Both the position numbers and the translations under genes were made by a program. A stretch of 64,000 nucleotides of DNA from Holacanthus passer. Lineage: Eukaryota > Chordata > Actinopteri > Pomacanthidae. The stretch is taken from the NCBI GenBank assembly GCA_025331565.1, contig JAFREQ010000040.1, forward strand, positions 1,381,501 to 1,445,500. The letters are read 5' to 3'. The notes under the pieces are model-generated. The model made no database searches and was not told the DNA's origin. It saw only the letters and a program-made list of their open reading frames with translations. Within the stretch, counting starts at the first letter, position 1. Every line of letters starts with the position of its first letter. Shown piece after piece: positions 39,232 through 51,811 of the stretch.

Positions 39232-39548
39232 ATTTGTCTCTCAATATCTATCTATCTATAAAGCAGATTTTCAGCAACTTAAATCTCAAATGGTCATTTA
39301 TTTCCAGTTTTGTAAATCTCACATTCAGTGAAAATGGAGACGACCATGAGAACACAACATATTCTGTGATCATTTTGTACCTGTTGTCTGTGTCACTGTC
39401 ATATAAGGTGGGAGCTGTTTACCCGGCTCTCTACTTGTATCTCTTATGTGTTCATGTTATAGAGCTGTGTTAGGACCTCCTCCACTTCAACACATGTACT
39501 CATCTTTGAATGTTACCTTATGTTTGAGATAGTTATTTCTCTTTAAAA

Positions 39549-39554
39549 AATAAA
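39549..39554 (+). terminator. pamr1 polyadenylation signal
   Basis: AATAAA lies about 320 bp after the pamr1 stop codon. It is the first canonical hexamer downstream and gives a compact 3' UTR. Confidence 0.65.
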
Positions 39555-40859
39555 GAAATCCTCCAGATGTCATTTTGAGTCCTTGATGCTCAAAATATTG
39601 GAAGTACCCTCCACCCAGGTGGGACACTATAAATTGAGTTGATGACATTATCAGTGGGAAGAATCTTCAGGTACTTTGTTTGTGACCATGAGTCATCAGC
39701 AATCAGATTTTTATTGTTTTTATTTTTTCATTTCTTTTCTGCTATATCAAGTCATTCAAACTTTTATTTGAAAATGAAGTTGCTATTGCTATCATAAAAT
39801 AATAATATAAAATAGAATAGAATATACTAAAGATTTAAACTTTTACATTCAAAAGACAATTTCAAATCTAAAAAGCGCTTTCGAGCTGAGTTCCTGTCTC
39901 CGTTCTACTGTTGCAACTCTCCATCCTGCTGGAGCGTCCTTGAGCAAGTCACTGAACCTCTGCCAGCTCTGAGTCTCTGACCTCTGACGATCCTGGAGAT
40001 AAACAATTTCCAAGAAGGATAAGTCATTATCTGCAAAGGAAGACGAAGAAGATGTGCAAATATGGATAAGATTGCATTCTGTTAAACTGATATTAGTACA
40101 TTTATTATTCAGTTTGCATGCGCAGTTTATAATTCCAAATTAAAAAAATATAGTTTATTTTAGAAGCAACACTGAGAAGCAATGAGAGATATTTTCTTTT
40201 ATTTACATGCATTTCCAAGCTATGCGTACGTGCACGTGCACGGCGGGACACCTTGTAAGGACTGCATGTTCATCTGTCACAGTAAATACGCACAGTACCT
40301 GTGTGTCTGTGCTGTGTTCGCATGTGAGGTTATGCATTCGTGAGTTACTCTGCAGACTCTCCAACATGTGCTGTCATTGAGAAACACACTGAGAGGATTT
40401 GCTAAACTTAGCTCTTACTCCTGAGACGCAGACACCCGCTGTGCTCTCCCCGGCTTTGTGCAGGACACCTTTTAAGCCCGGCCAATTAAACAATGAGTAG
40501 CTCGGTAGTCTGTCTCTGCAGATTGCAGACTGAATTGCCAGAAAAAAAGCAACTGATGATTGTTTTTTTTCTACTATTAAACAAAATGAGAGCACAAATA
40601 CAGAAGTCAAGACTAGAAAATGCATTAGACTGGAACTGTAAACACATTAGTGACTCTCGTGCACATCGAAAAATCAGAGAAAGAACCGCTTGAGTAAACA
40701 CATGCAAATGTAGTAATGGATTGTAAATGCAAATGCGTTCACAACCTTTTATGATTTTTGCATTTGAGGTAACATTATGGGCTCGGGCCGTAATGTTTTG
40801 CACTACCAGAGGTCTCCATCTTACTGTATGATGTCATGATGCTAAAAATGGGGTGAAAG

Positions 40860-41178
40860 TCTGTTAATCTATTACTCTTTAACTGAGAGGACACCCCGCC
40901 CACACCTGAGAGGAGGTACTGACCTCTCATCTCAAATCCCCACCCCTCTGTCTGTGCATCAGTGTGCACACTGTGCATGTGCAGGCTGTTTGTTTAGGTT
41001 GCAAGGGGGAGGTGTGAGGATTTCCATACCTTATCATAGGACAGGAGGAGAAACCGACTGCAACACCTGTATGACTTCTCTCCAAAAACTCTGCAAATCT
41101 TGATTCTACGGACAATCGAAGTAAATTTGCATTTACTCCGATCAGGAAAAACCCACAAATTTAAAGAAGACTTCCACA
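40860..41178 (+). promoter_or_regulatory. Candidate slc1a2 promoter and non-coding first exon
   Basis: A locally GC-richer block with CCCGCCC (SP1-type, near 40896) and a G-rich stretch (GGGGGAGGTG, near 41004) is followed by a segment ending in a strong donor, CTTCCACAG|GTGAGC, at 41178. No in-frame coding sequence is evident. The recognised slc1a2 exon begins with codons preceding its ATG, as in mammals where an upstream exon supplies the true N-terminus, so an upstream exon must exist. This is the best candidate I saw, but the evidence is weak. Confidence 0.25.
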
Positions 41179-44100
41179 GGTGAGCACTTTTCATTTCAGG
41201 ATGCTAGAGATAGATAATCATGGTCTGTCATTGAGGTGACCCAGGGTTCATCCTCTGCAGTGTTATACAGCATGTTGATGCCTGACTGACACTGCTTGTA
41301 CTGCAGATGGTTGCTCGGTCAGACATATACTGTATAATATGTTTACACTGTTGTTAGTGCTGTGACCCAATTATAAGCATAGCTGAATGTAATGGTTGGC
41401 GCTGTGTTTGTGTTGTGTTCCCACTCTGACTCCTGAGTGAATGGCTCATTGTAGGTCAACTCAAGATACTGGCAAAATACCTACCAGTGAAAACCAGCAG
41501 TTAACAAAGTCTTGAACTTAGCAGAGTTGGCCTTTATCCACCTAAAATGGAAGAAACACATAAACTGTTAGTGAATTAAAAGATTAATGACTTTACAGGA
41601 CAGGAACAAGTCAACTCCTGCGTTTTCTGGAAGCGACACTTTCTTAAAGCAATGCAGAAACTGCTGGCCTTGGGCCACATGTGCATCATTAGAGATATGG
41701 CGTTCTGTGAGATTCACTCCCAGCGCACTCCCCAACCCGGGACAAGGCTGCAAGAGGATGAAGTTCAAAAGAGTAGCCCGGAGGGTTACACTGTAAAGTA
41801 AGAGTAAAATTAACTAGATGGGTTGCATATCAGATAGTTTCTTCTTTTTCATGCATCTTGTTAGGGAACGTGACTACAGACATAATCATCTTCTTTTGAC
41901 ATAGGAGAAGTATTGCAATGCATTTTGCACAGTTCAGTATGTGACATTGTTTAGCTCACTCTCACAGAAGGGTTAAATTATCCCTAGTGCAGAATCTCTA
42001 GAGAACATTGTGGATACCTGTAGCATCAAAACTGTTTCTCTTGACATTTCACTTTTCACTTGACTTTTTTTTGTTTTTGCTATCGCACGCTAATTCCTCA
42101 AATAATCACAATGTAAAAAACAAATTAGCGACAGTGGACAGCCATTAACAAAAACGTTCAACAAAACATGCATATACATATATTTGCACCTTCACAGTTA
42201 ATTACCAAATGAAATCTTATTGTTAGAAGAGCAGAATAGGCTTTCACAAAAATCAGAAAGCAGTCCTGTAAAATATTTCTGAAGGAAAAGATCCTCTCTT
42301 ACTCACTCGTGCATCAAAGAAACTTTCAAGTATCTCATCAGCGAGAGGCCCTGAGGGCTAGCTGGAGGCCCTGAGGAGAAATATCCATGTTCCTTCACTC
42401 AGAAATGACATGTTGTTCCTGTTAGGCACGATGCCCACGAATAATCAAAAAGCCATTTTAACCAAAAGGAACTAGTTTGAGTCTTTCCTATACAGTGTTT
42501 GCATATGATCATTATGTCTAATTGCCTCAGATCAACAGTTGCAGAGGGAGGTAGATATGCAATCATTTTCAAGAACAGTTTGATGATTATTTTGATATGA
42601 TTTTTTTCTTCTACGAGTGAAAACAAGACTGTGAGTCATTCAGTGGTTCTTACTTACATCACGTTTCCATTTAGCAATAAAATGCATGTTTTTATAACAG
42701 TAATCATGAAACGTTCACGTGTAATCTAATTGAACAGTGCACAGTCAGAGCGGTAGCACGGCGCATCTCAGAGGTCCTGTCCTCATTGTGTCAGGTTGCC
42801 AGTTTTCCAAACTTTCCCAACTCCAAATAAAACCTGGAGTAAAACTTGTCTAGTTAACAAACATGTAAACAAAATGTTGGAGCTGTTGAAAGACGTCTTT
42901 TTTGGGTCATCGGTAGCCGGTTCCCACTGCTTCCAGCTAAAGCTTGGCTAAACACTTTCTGGAACAAGCTTTTCAGTGCGACGGAGATGGAAAATGATAT
43001 CAATCCTCTCACCTAACTCCCAGTAAGACAGCAAAGAAGCATATAATCCTCGCTGCATAATTTAGCTTTAATTTGCCTTCCTCTGCGTGAGGAAGGACAC
43101 GAAGACTTTGTGAAACGAGTGCGAATAGAAACGGCATTTCCTCCTCAACTTCATCCTCAAGTGGAGGGCATGATGGCGGAGCGAGTCAAGAGGTGCTTAT
43201 CGATCTGAAGTTTTTTAATTGTACATCTCCTGCATAAGTAAGAGCAGTTAACTCTCATAATCAGGCGCTGATGCTGAGCTCTGGCTCCGATCCAACCGAA
43301 ACCCTGCTCTTATAAGACAAGAAGATGTAATTAAAATCATCGTCGAGACAGGATCATCAGCCGTGCATCGTGCCTCTATGATGCAAAACAGGGTTGCTAT
43401 TAGCCGACTCGCTCACTGTATATAGCTCCCCTGATACTATGTGCAACCGCTGGGCTGCATATTTACATGCACGTTTTATATATTTGTTCAACGACTTTAT
43501 AACCCTATTGTTACTTATTTTCCTATTTACAATCTGATCTAAAAGTCTGAGCTGACAACCAAAATCTGGATGTTTTTTTTTCCCCCAAAAGCTACACATT
43601 ACAAACAAGATCTATTTTTCTGGATGAAAATGTTTGTTGGTTTTTAGTGAAACTTCTTTGTTACAGTTGAATGTTTATGTTTACTCCTGATTTGATGCCT
43701 TGATTCCTGTTGGCAGAAAGTGTGAACCCACATTTGTCCCAGAGCGCATTTGATTGATTGATGGATTGACTGATTGATGTTGCATGTTTTCTTTAGTCTG
43801 AGTTTCTTGGTTCACTGATTTCCTTTCCAAGGACATGCAGTGAGGTCGGGGTCTGCTGAGTGTAGATGGAGAGCCATGCAAACACTCCTTGCTCTTCCTT
43901 AAACGTCAGATAGGTCGAACACAGATTCAATGTAGGATCATCGTCCTCCTCGTTCACTTTGAGCCTTTGGTGAAACTGTTGTCGATTCGAGTTTGGCACA
44001 GGCGAAAAATCACATCGATTCATACATTTACTTCTTACATGGTTCATGTGTTTTATGAAATTTCTAAAAGTTTGGCTGACACGTCTTCAGCAGCTCAAGT

Positions 44101-47100
44101 TTAGTCCACACGAAATGTTTAGTCTTTTATTGTTTGCTTGATTTTTAGATCATCTGCGATTGTTAGACATGATTCTTCGGCTGTGTTCATGTTCAGGATG
44201 GTCTGCTGTACATCCTGGCTGTTCAAGACTTGTTTTATCTTAAAGGTTCGTGGTTTTCATATATGTCACACTACAAAAAGTGACAGCCTTCTTTTTCAAA
44301 ATATGACAACGATTTTGTGAATTTGAAAAAAAAAAAAAATGAATAAAATTTGAGTGAAGGATTAGTTCTTTTAATTAACCAATCTGTACAGCAAATGAGG
44401 CCAAGAAATTGTTTTGCAGAAATAAGTGCCAATACAGAATAACTGGACTCCAACTGACTCTTTTCAATTCTACTGAAGACATTTGAATTTGTCTCACCTC
44501 ATTAGCATTTTCCCATTTGTTCTATGAAGAGAGGAGCTTTAGGTCTTAACAAAATTGCCTGCATGAGGAATAATTGCAGTTTTTTTGTTGATGTTTTCAT
44601 TCTGTTCATATTGACCTTTAACCTCAAACGTCTGTGTGTGTGGGTTGGAATTGGACGCTTGCCACTGTAAATGTCTGTTTACCCTAAAAGCTGCATCACA
44701 TCAAAACCCTTTATTCGGATATAAATCACACAGGATTCATGAAAATTATTATTAAAGTTCGACATAAATGGCAACTTCCATAACTGTCAAAGCAAAGTTT
44801 GGTTGGATTTTCCGTCTCCAGACTTTATCTCTGTTTTTTTTAAAGCTTTTTTTCCTCAACAGCAGATGGAGATTTTTCAAAACTGTAGTGAAGCATATAA
44901 TATTTAACTGATCTGAAAGCATGAAATCCCTAAAAGCGTTGACAGTTTGGCACATGGCAGCTCTGAAAAGCCCATTAATCCTCATTGTTTCTGGTCCGTT
45001 GAATTATCATTATTTTACAACTGACTGACCCCTGGGTTGTGGTATCCTTAGACTAAATCTCCGTGCAGTTAATGGACTTTCCTCTTCCACGGCAAGCACG
45101 TGTCTGTGTTATGTAACAGGGGTGCATGCTGGGAAATGTATTCTTTTTTAACTCGTGTTCACAGTTTGTAGGTTCAATCTTACAACAGGAAGTAATTATT
45201 TGGATGGTTTGATTCTACAGTTGAGATAAATTGTGCATAAATGAAGACAAGAAAAACTCGCTGACGACAACTTGACTTGAGGCTTACAGGTGTAACAGAG
45301 AACATGAAGTGACGGCTGTTGCCCTCTGGACGTGTTGGCTTATCTCCAGGTTAAGTTAGATGACCTGTGCATGTGAGAGATGAGTTTCCTGTTACCGCAC
45401 CAATTAGATCTATTATAACATACTGAGATTGAGAATTTTATTGATGAGGGCTGTGAAATTTCTGTCATTGTTTACATTCATCCATTTATTCAACTACAGC
45501 AAAACTGAATTAACACTGACATATCTCTTGAGACTTTTTTTTTTGTGTGTATTTGCCTATTAGTTTCTTGGCGGATGAAGAAGATAAACATGGTTCCAAA
45601 ATGTTTCCCCCTGTAGGTTTTTTGATGATCGGGATCTGGGATTGTTTATGCTTGTTCCATCGCTCACAATGACAACTGATAATGTGGCTCTGATAAGGAA
45701 TAGTGGAGTATTAGGAGGCTTCATCTGATTCCATAAGTAGTTTGGTTTTGTACCAAAGGACAGATGCATCATAAAGTACTTAAGATGGACAAAATACTCT
45801 GCATATTTGTACTTCTGCGAGTTGCCTCTCCCTAAAAACTCAATGCACAGTCTAAAGTCTCTGACTGCAGAACCTTTCAGACCACTTGAATTGGTGCATT
45901 AGTGGCAAAGAATGCAAAATTCTGAAGTAATTATAATGTTTTGTCCACCTCAAGGTTATTTATTTTCCTTTATATTTATATTTCCTTTCTCATAAATGAA
46001 TGTCATGCGAGCAGATAGGACAGAAAAACCATCACATGACATCCTTCAAACAGGTGAAAACAGGACAGGTGAGACTAAAACCACTAAGGACATGCACACT
46101 GCATGTTGTGATTAAATGGTTGTCTGTCATTGCTTATCCTTTAATGTGTGGATGTAGGTTAATATTAGGTCCATGAGAGAGAGAGAGTGATAGCTCACGA
46201 CAACAAAACAGCTTTACTCATTGCTTTTGTTTAAGACAAACATATTATTTAATTGCCACAAAGTGGTCCTCTGTCAGGATCCACCTTTGTTGCATGATTT
46301 GTGGAAATATGTTCCAGGGTATCACGGTTGTAGACTCGTTCTCTGGGTGCGTCTGATCCATCTCGGTGTGTATGTGTGCTGGATTAGGATGGCTCAGAAC
46401 AGATTAGTTAATTATAGACACCTGCTGTCTAAGCGTGGTGTGTGTTGTCAGGTGTTGCTGCATGAGGTCGGCTCGGTGCTGAGGGGAGAAAAGGTGGAGC
46501 CAGGTGTGGAGCTGCATGGACGAATGCTTTGCCATGTGCTCTTAGATCGTCTCTCCTCTCCCCGTCCAAGCTCTGAGAGCAGCTCAGTAATGGGAATCTT
46601 CACACACACCTTCACGGATATAAAGTGTCACCTCCTCAACACACTTGCAGCCAGTTACTATGCAAACTGCAGGGATAATACCCTTAATTCCTTCAGCAGC
46701 TATATGGTCTTTTAATAGTTGATCACAGTGAAATCAGGCAGCTGGAATTCAATTCTCCTTTGATTCTGATCGATCAATTCTTTGATTCCCACATTGAGAG
46801 ATATAGTAGGAACACGGTCCAGCTGTCAAAGCAAAAACACAATTTAACTGTGGATAAGAATTAATAAGGTTTAAATACATCAGAAAAGACTGACCTCATA
46901 ATAAAGCTCTGCGTACACTTGGTTTTAAAACGCATCTTAAACTCACGCTTGAAAGCATCAGAGCCGCTGTGATTTGATAGTATAAAAGCTAATGCGTCCT
47001 GATGCATCAGCGACAAAGATAAAACAGGAAAATGTGTCATCAATGCAGAATGTGGCTCTTGTGTTTGTCACACTGACATTCTTCCTTTTTCATTTTTTTC

Positions 47101-47346
47101 TCTTTCGCAAGTCACAAAAGACTTTGTCCTGCCAATGTCAACCTGGATATTAGTTCTTCAAACATTTTTGTTTTCTTAGCTCTCTCAAGCGAAACAAATG
47201 TGGCTTTTGACTGACATAATAAATGTGTGCACTAGCAGAAGGGATGTGAGTGGTGAAGGAATCTGAATGCAAGTGAGCAGCTGGACACCTCCAAGTGTGA
47301 TAGACACAGATGTGAACAGTGAAACTCATGATAAAGCCAAGTGTAA

Positions 47347-47680
47347 ACTAGAGTTGCAACAATTAGTTGATTAATTGATTAGTCAGTCAAAGGAAGATAA
47401 ATTTGCTATTAAACTATTTTGATAATCGATGAATCATTTCAGTCATTTTTCAAGCAAAAATGTCGGTTCCAGTCTTTTCAGTGTGAGGATCTGCTGCTTC
47501 TGTTTGTCATTCGTGAGAGTAAATGAAGGTTTTGGACTGTTGGTTGAACAAAAGAAGCAATTTGAAGACACCACTTTGGGCTCTGGGAAATTGTGATGAG
47601 CATTTTTTCACAAATTTGGACACATTACACACTAAACGATTAATCATGTTCGTGCAGATTAACGGATAATGAAAATAAGC
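47347..47680. repeat. Common fish interspersed repeat (ATTAG/GATTAAT type)
   Basis: The block opens AGAGTTGCAACAATTAGTTG, followed by ATTAATTGATTAGTCAGTC. Further on are GATAATCGATGAATCATTTC and CTTCTGTTTGTCAT-like phrases, ending near ACGATTAATCATG. This is a familiar teleost repeat ('gggctgcaac...cgattaatcgattag...'). Its class is uncertain and it has no coding capacity. Confidence 0.65.
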
Positions 47681-50600
47681 GTGAGTTGCAGGAGTGTAAA
47701 CAGACTCTAAGAGACCAAATATGAACATGACGACTGTCAAAATGTTGAAATGGCTCAGACACCACACACACCTCGGTAATCATCTTGTCCACATAAAAAG
47801 CCAGTCACCCCAATGGATGATTAAAGAGTAAATGCTGCTATAGCAACACTGTCACAATGACTGCACCTACAATGGCCATGGCACTTTGTGAAACTAAAAG
47901 AAGCCACGGCCGTGCACTCAGTAACTAAACACCTATGTCTACCTTAAATCAAAGCCTGACTCGCTGCTGTTGTTGCCATGCAAAGCTTCTGCTGCGTGAT
48001 TTGGAATCAGTTGGATCTTATGTCAGGGTCACATTGTTGGAACAAACACAGCAAACACAGTTTCTAAAATCACGCAAAATGTATTGTATATTTGTCTTGA
48101 TTTGCTTTATACTTGCCTTCACCCACAATGTTGGTTAAAGCTGAGGAACAGAAAACAGGAGCAGCTCGCACTGCGTGCCAAAACCTCCATTAAAATCAGT
48201 GAGAAATAAGAATTCTTGCCCAAATATAAGCCATAATTGACGTCTGATTAAATACTCGAAAATGTGTCGAGGAAACAGCTGCAGTCACTTTTTCTGTCTT
48301 GCTCTCATAATCAAGTTTCATTCTGCTAAATGAGTTCTCCTTGAAGCTTTTTGCCTCTTAATTGGGAAGTCATTGTTCGCTGTGAACTTCATGCTTAACA
48401 TTAACCGAGAACCTGACATTAACCCTTGAATTTGTGCCTTTCTCTTAACTGGCTCAAATATTAATGAAGCACGGAAATAAACATAAGTGCAACTCATTTA
48501 ACTTTAAAAGTAACTCACTTAGTTTGCAGGAAGCTCTGTCGTGTTTTGAAGGCCTGTCATTTGTGGGTTGCAGAAACACAGATGAACAGTATAAGTGTGT
48601 TACTCATATGAAAGTCTCCATTTTCTCCCGTTAAAAGTCACTAAATTTATGAAATTGGTCAGTCCAGCCAATGAGCTGCACGCTCCCTTGATAGCACAAG
48701 ATCTCACGCTTATCCCATCATGACACCACTCGATGGTAGAAATTAATTACGGGCTGCAGCCACTAACAACATCCCCAGTGACTGTGTTCAGCCAAGGTGT
48801 TTAAAAACTCCTGGCAACTTTTCTGAAAAAAAAAAAAAAGCTCTGCAAACCGCGCACTTTGTGGCTCTTACTAAGCATCTGCACTTAAGTTCAGCAAAGG
48901 CAGCATGTGGATGCTTAAATAAGTGCCCAAATAAATGTGCACTGTTTTGAAATTCATGAAATCTGAAAATGAGTTATCCCAACATGATTTGTTGTTTTCA
49001 GTGTAAAGTGAAGTAGAACTCCACCAAAGTCAAACAGTTTCAACACCTTTATTTTTAGTAGTAGTTGTAGTGGTAGTAGTATTTATGAATTCATTTTACT
49101 CAGGCAGGACCTACTGAGACTTGATCTCTTTGAACATCCAATGAAATGTAAATCATTCCCTCTGGAAGGAGAAGTAAACAAATGAAACAAACAAAAAAAG
49201 AAAAAAGAAAAAGGCTGCAACAAGGATTTTCGCACCCTCGCTAATCTCAGCAGGTTGACTCCACCCTTCGTGTCTGGGAGACTCCTGTCAGACCTCCAGG
49301 TTAGTCAGTTTACCTTTACGCACCTCCCTGCAGCTGAATGAGCAGCCATCTGTGACTGTGGATGTACATCGAACGCTGAGGAAGACGTGATCTGCAGATT
49401 TTTTTATTTTTTTTGAAGACCTTTCTGAAGGGATAAAAGACTTTTTGTGGAGGTTCTGACTGGATTTATTAATGCATAAGCCATGAATTTGTTATTTATT
49501 TCCCTGACGCCGGTGGCTGTGTAGAAGCTCTCCACAAGTACATTTTCAATCCCGGGCAACATAAAAAAGAACTGGTAAGCATTATTAGTAGTGATGTGGT
49601 AATACTTTATGAGATGAGTCATCAAGCGTTGGCATTGAAGAGGTGCCATCAAAATAATATTCAGCAGCTCCTGTGCAGATTTCCCTTGAAAGCTGATTGA
49701 TGCATGCAATAGTAGCTGTGATGTGTTGTCTGTTATCCAGAAATAACTGCTGTAAGAGTAAAGTCAGTTTTACACTTGTAGTCATCCTGTTGGTGATGCA
49801 TTAATGGAGTATGATGTTCTTCCAATTATTTGTCATTGCCCTTTAAATCAGTGCATACACCATGTATTGATCCTTGATCCTTCTGCATCACAACCACATA
49901 TCTTGATAGAGCGTATCTTGTGTGACTTTTGATGTCTAAGAGCATAGAATTATCAGCTTGTATTGACAGGAACGACATTGCTCACTCGTCAAGATTTTTT
50001 CGGTGATCTGTCCAATGCTTTTGCAAGAGTCATCTGTAGAAAAACAAATCTACCTTTGGTCTGAACGCCGAAGTTTGGTGTTCAAATTGGTAATCTCCTG
50101 CATAACAGTCGTCAGGCAGGCCGGCGGTGACACCTTGACTTTTCCTGGGAAGCCCCTTTTCTGTTGCATAACTCAATCACTTGTGTACAGCAGGTGCTAA
50201 TTTTATCCTCTTTAAAAGGCTTAAGTCTCATTAATGCTAGAGCACAGTGTATCAGACAGTCATGATTGACTTGGCAGTTGCTGTGTCCTCACCTTGTATG
50301 TTCCCTTTTCCCTTCATGCCTTGTGCAGATTCACAATTCAAACATTATATTATCAGGCATGTTACTGATGATTGATGTGTTATAGAAGAGTAGAAGCTTC
50401 GTCTCTGCTCTGAGCTGTGAATCACTTCTTTTCTGAAGGAAACTTTTCACTTAATCCGCAACCTTTGCTGAGAGAAACTTTTGCATTTTTATGCTGCATT
50501 CGTGGCCAGCATTAATATTCCAGGTGTTCTAGTCATGAAGGTCAAGAGTGACCAAATGACACGGGCATTCACTGTTACATAACTGTGCACGTCTGTGCTC

Positions 50601-51059
50601 TACAGAGGATTTAAAGGCTGCACAGGGGAGAGCTGATCTTTAAGTCAAAGAGGCTTTACGCCAGACCACAACAAACCTGAGATACTTGTTGCTTTGGTGA
50701 CATGATGAAGCAGCAAGATGAAGGATGGATGGGATGATTATCTGAAATTACCTGGAAAAGCACATATGTGTATATATAAAATATTTGCTTGTGGAAAAAA
50801 AAATCCCCATTATGCATGACCTTATAAAACTTTACATTCAGGTTTTTGTTGCTCTTTCATTCGACACAGAAATAGAAAATCTCAAATTATCATAAATTAC
50901 CATGCGCAGACATCCAACAGAAGCAACAGCAGCAGCAGCAGAGGGGAGGATATGAGTAACAGCTGGTGTTCTGTTTATTCAAATGTATCGAGTAAAACTG
51001 GAATAATTTGTTTAAAATGCAGATTATAAACAGGCTCTTTATTGATTCTGTGCTAATTG

Positions 51060-51260
51060 TTTGGGAATGTCAGTCACTAATTATGAAAGGCCATCTGCAA
51101 ACTTTTTTATAGATTTGCATGCATTAAGGATGCAGCGTATGCAGAATTAATTGAGTTTAATCATGCGTGCATGTGCCCTTATTAATTACTTAATGGCACG
51201 ACAAACATTTTAAAATAGTTATCTTGCATGCAGTATTGTGAATTCAATCACTGTTGCAAA
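51060..51260. promoter_or_regulatory. Possible conserved non-coding element upstream of slc1a2
   Basis: Clustered homeodomain/POU-like words (CACTAATTATG, TTGCATGCATTAAGG, GCAGAATTAATTGAG, TTATTAATTACTTAATGG) occur in non-repetitive DNA about 600-750 bp before the first recognised slc1a2 exon. Conservation is untested. Confidence 0.25.
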
Positions 51261-51811
51261 TTTGGTTTGGCTAGTATAGTTAGCGCTTTAACATGACGCC
51301 ATAATAACACAATTTTCCCTCCAGTGCACATGGTCTCACTACCCAACGTTTATTCTCACCTGTCTGTGAGAAGCTGCATGTGAGGTTCACATTATGCACC
51401 AACGTCCCACCCCTACCTGTGCATGTGCCCTGACTAACCAGTAGGAGTTGATATTGAACGTGATCCCTCACTGGCTTCCCACCAACAAACATTGCAGATG
51501 ATGGATGCTGGAATGCACAACCAAGCTGGAAGTACCGCTAATTTATGTGTGTGAATTATGAAGCCAGGCTGTGCATGAAGCTTCTCATTTGTTCCATAGC
51601 TCCAACAAATCGTGATGTAAACCCACCTCTATTTTTCTTCATCATTAAATCTTCTCTTTGCTGCAACTAAACATCATTATGATTCCAAAGCACATCAGCC
51701 GCTCTGTAATCAAAAAACATAAAAAATATGCAGTCCAGAAATTCATCATAGTGTAACTTTAGAATAAGTAAAATCTTCCTCCTTCATCTCTCGTCTTTCA
51801 GTGCCAACAAA

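Larger units (their letters stand above)
39600..51790. other. Large intergenic/5' region between pamr1 and the first recognised slc1a2 coding exon
   Basis: No coding exon is supported. The region should hold the slc1a2 promoter and its 5' non-coding or first coding exon. It also carries a fish repeat (47,347-47,680), an A-run near 48,826-48,839, a short CAG tract near 50,925-50,940 and AT-rich, homeodomain-site-rich segments such as 51,060-51,260. The longest ORF (46,221-46,715, 164 residues) has no family signature. Confidence 0.4.

Noticed and set aside
46221..46715. A 164-codon plus-strand ORF
   Set aside because: No family signature and no conserved motifs. It lies in the intergenic region before slc1a2, and a long open frame can arise by chance over this distance.
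39600..51800. fjx1, the neighbour of PAMR1 in human
   Set aside because: An intronless gene of that size would give a long ORF; none exists in the window.
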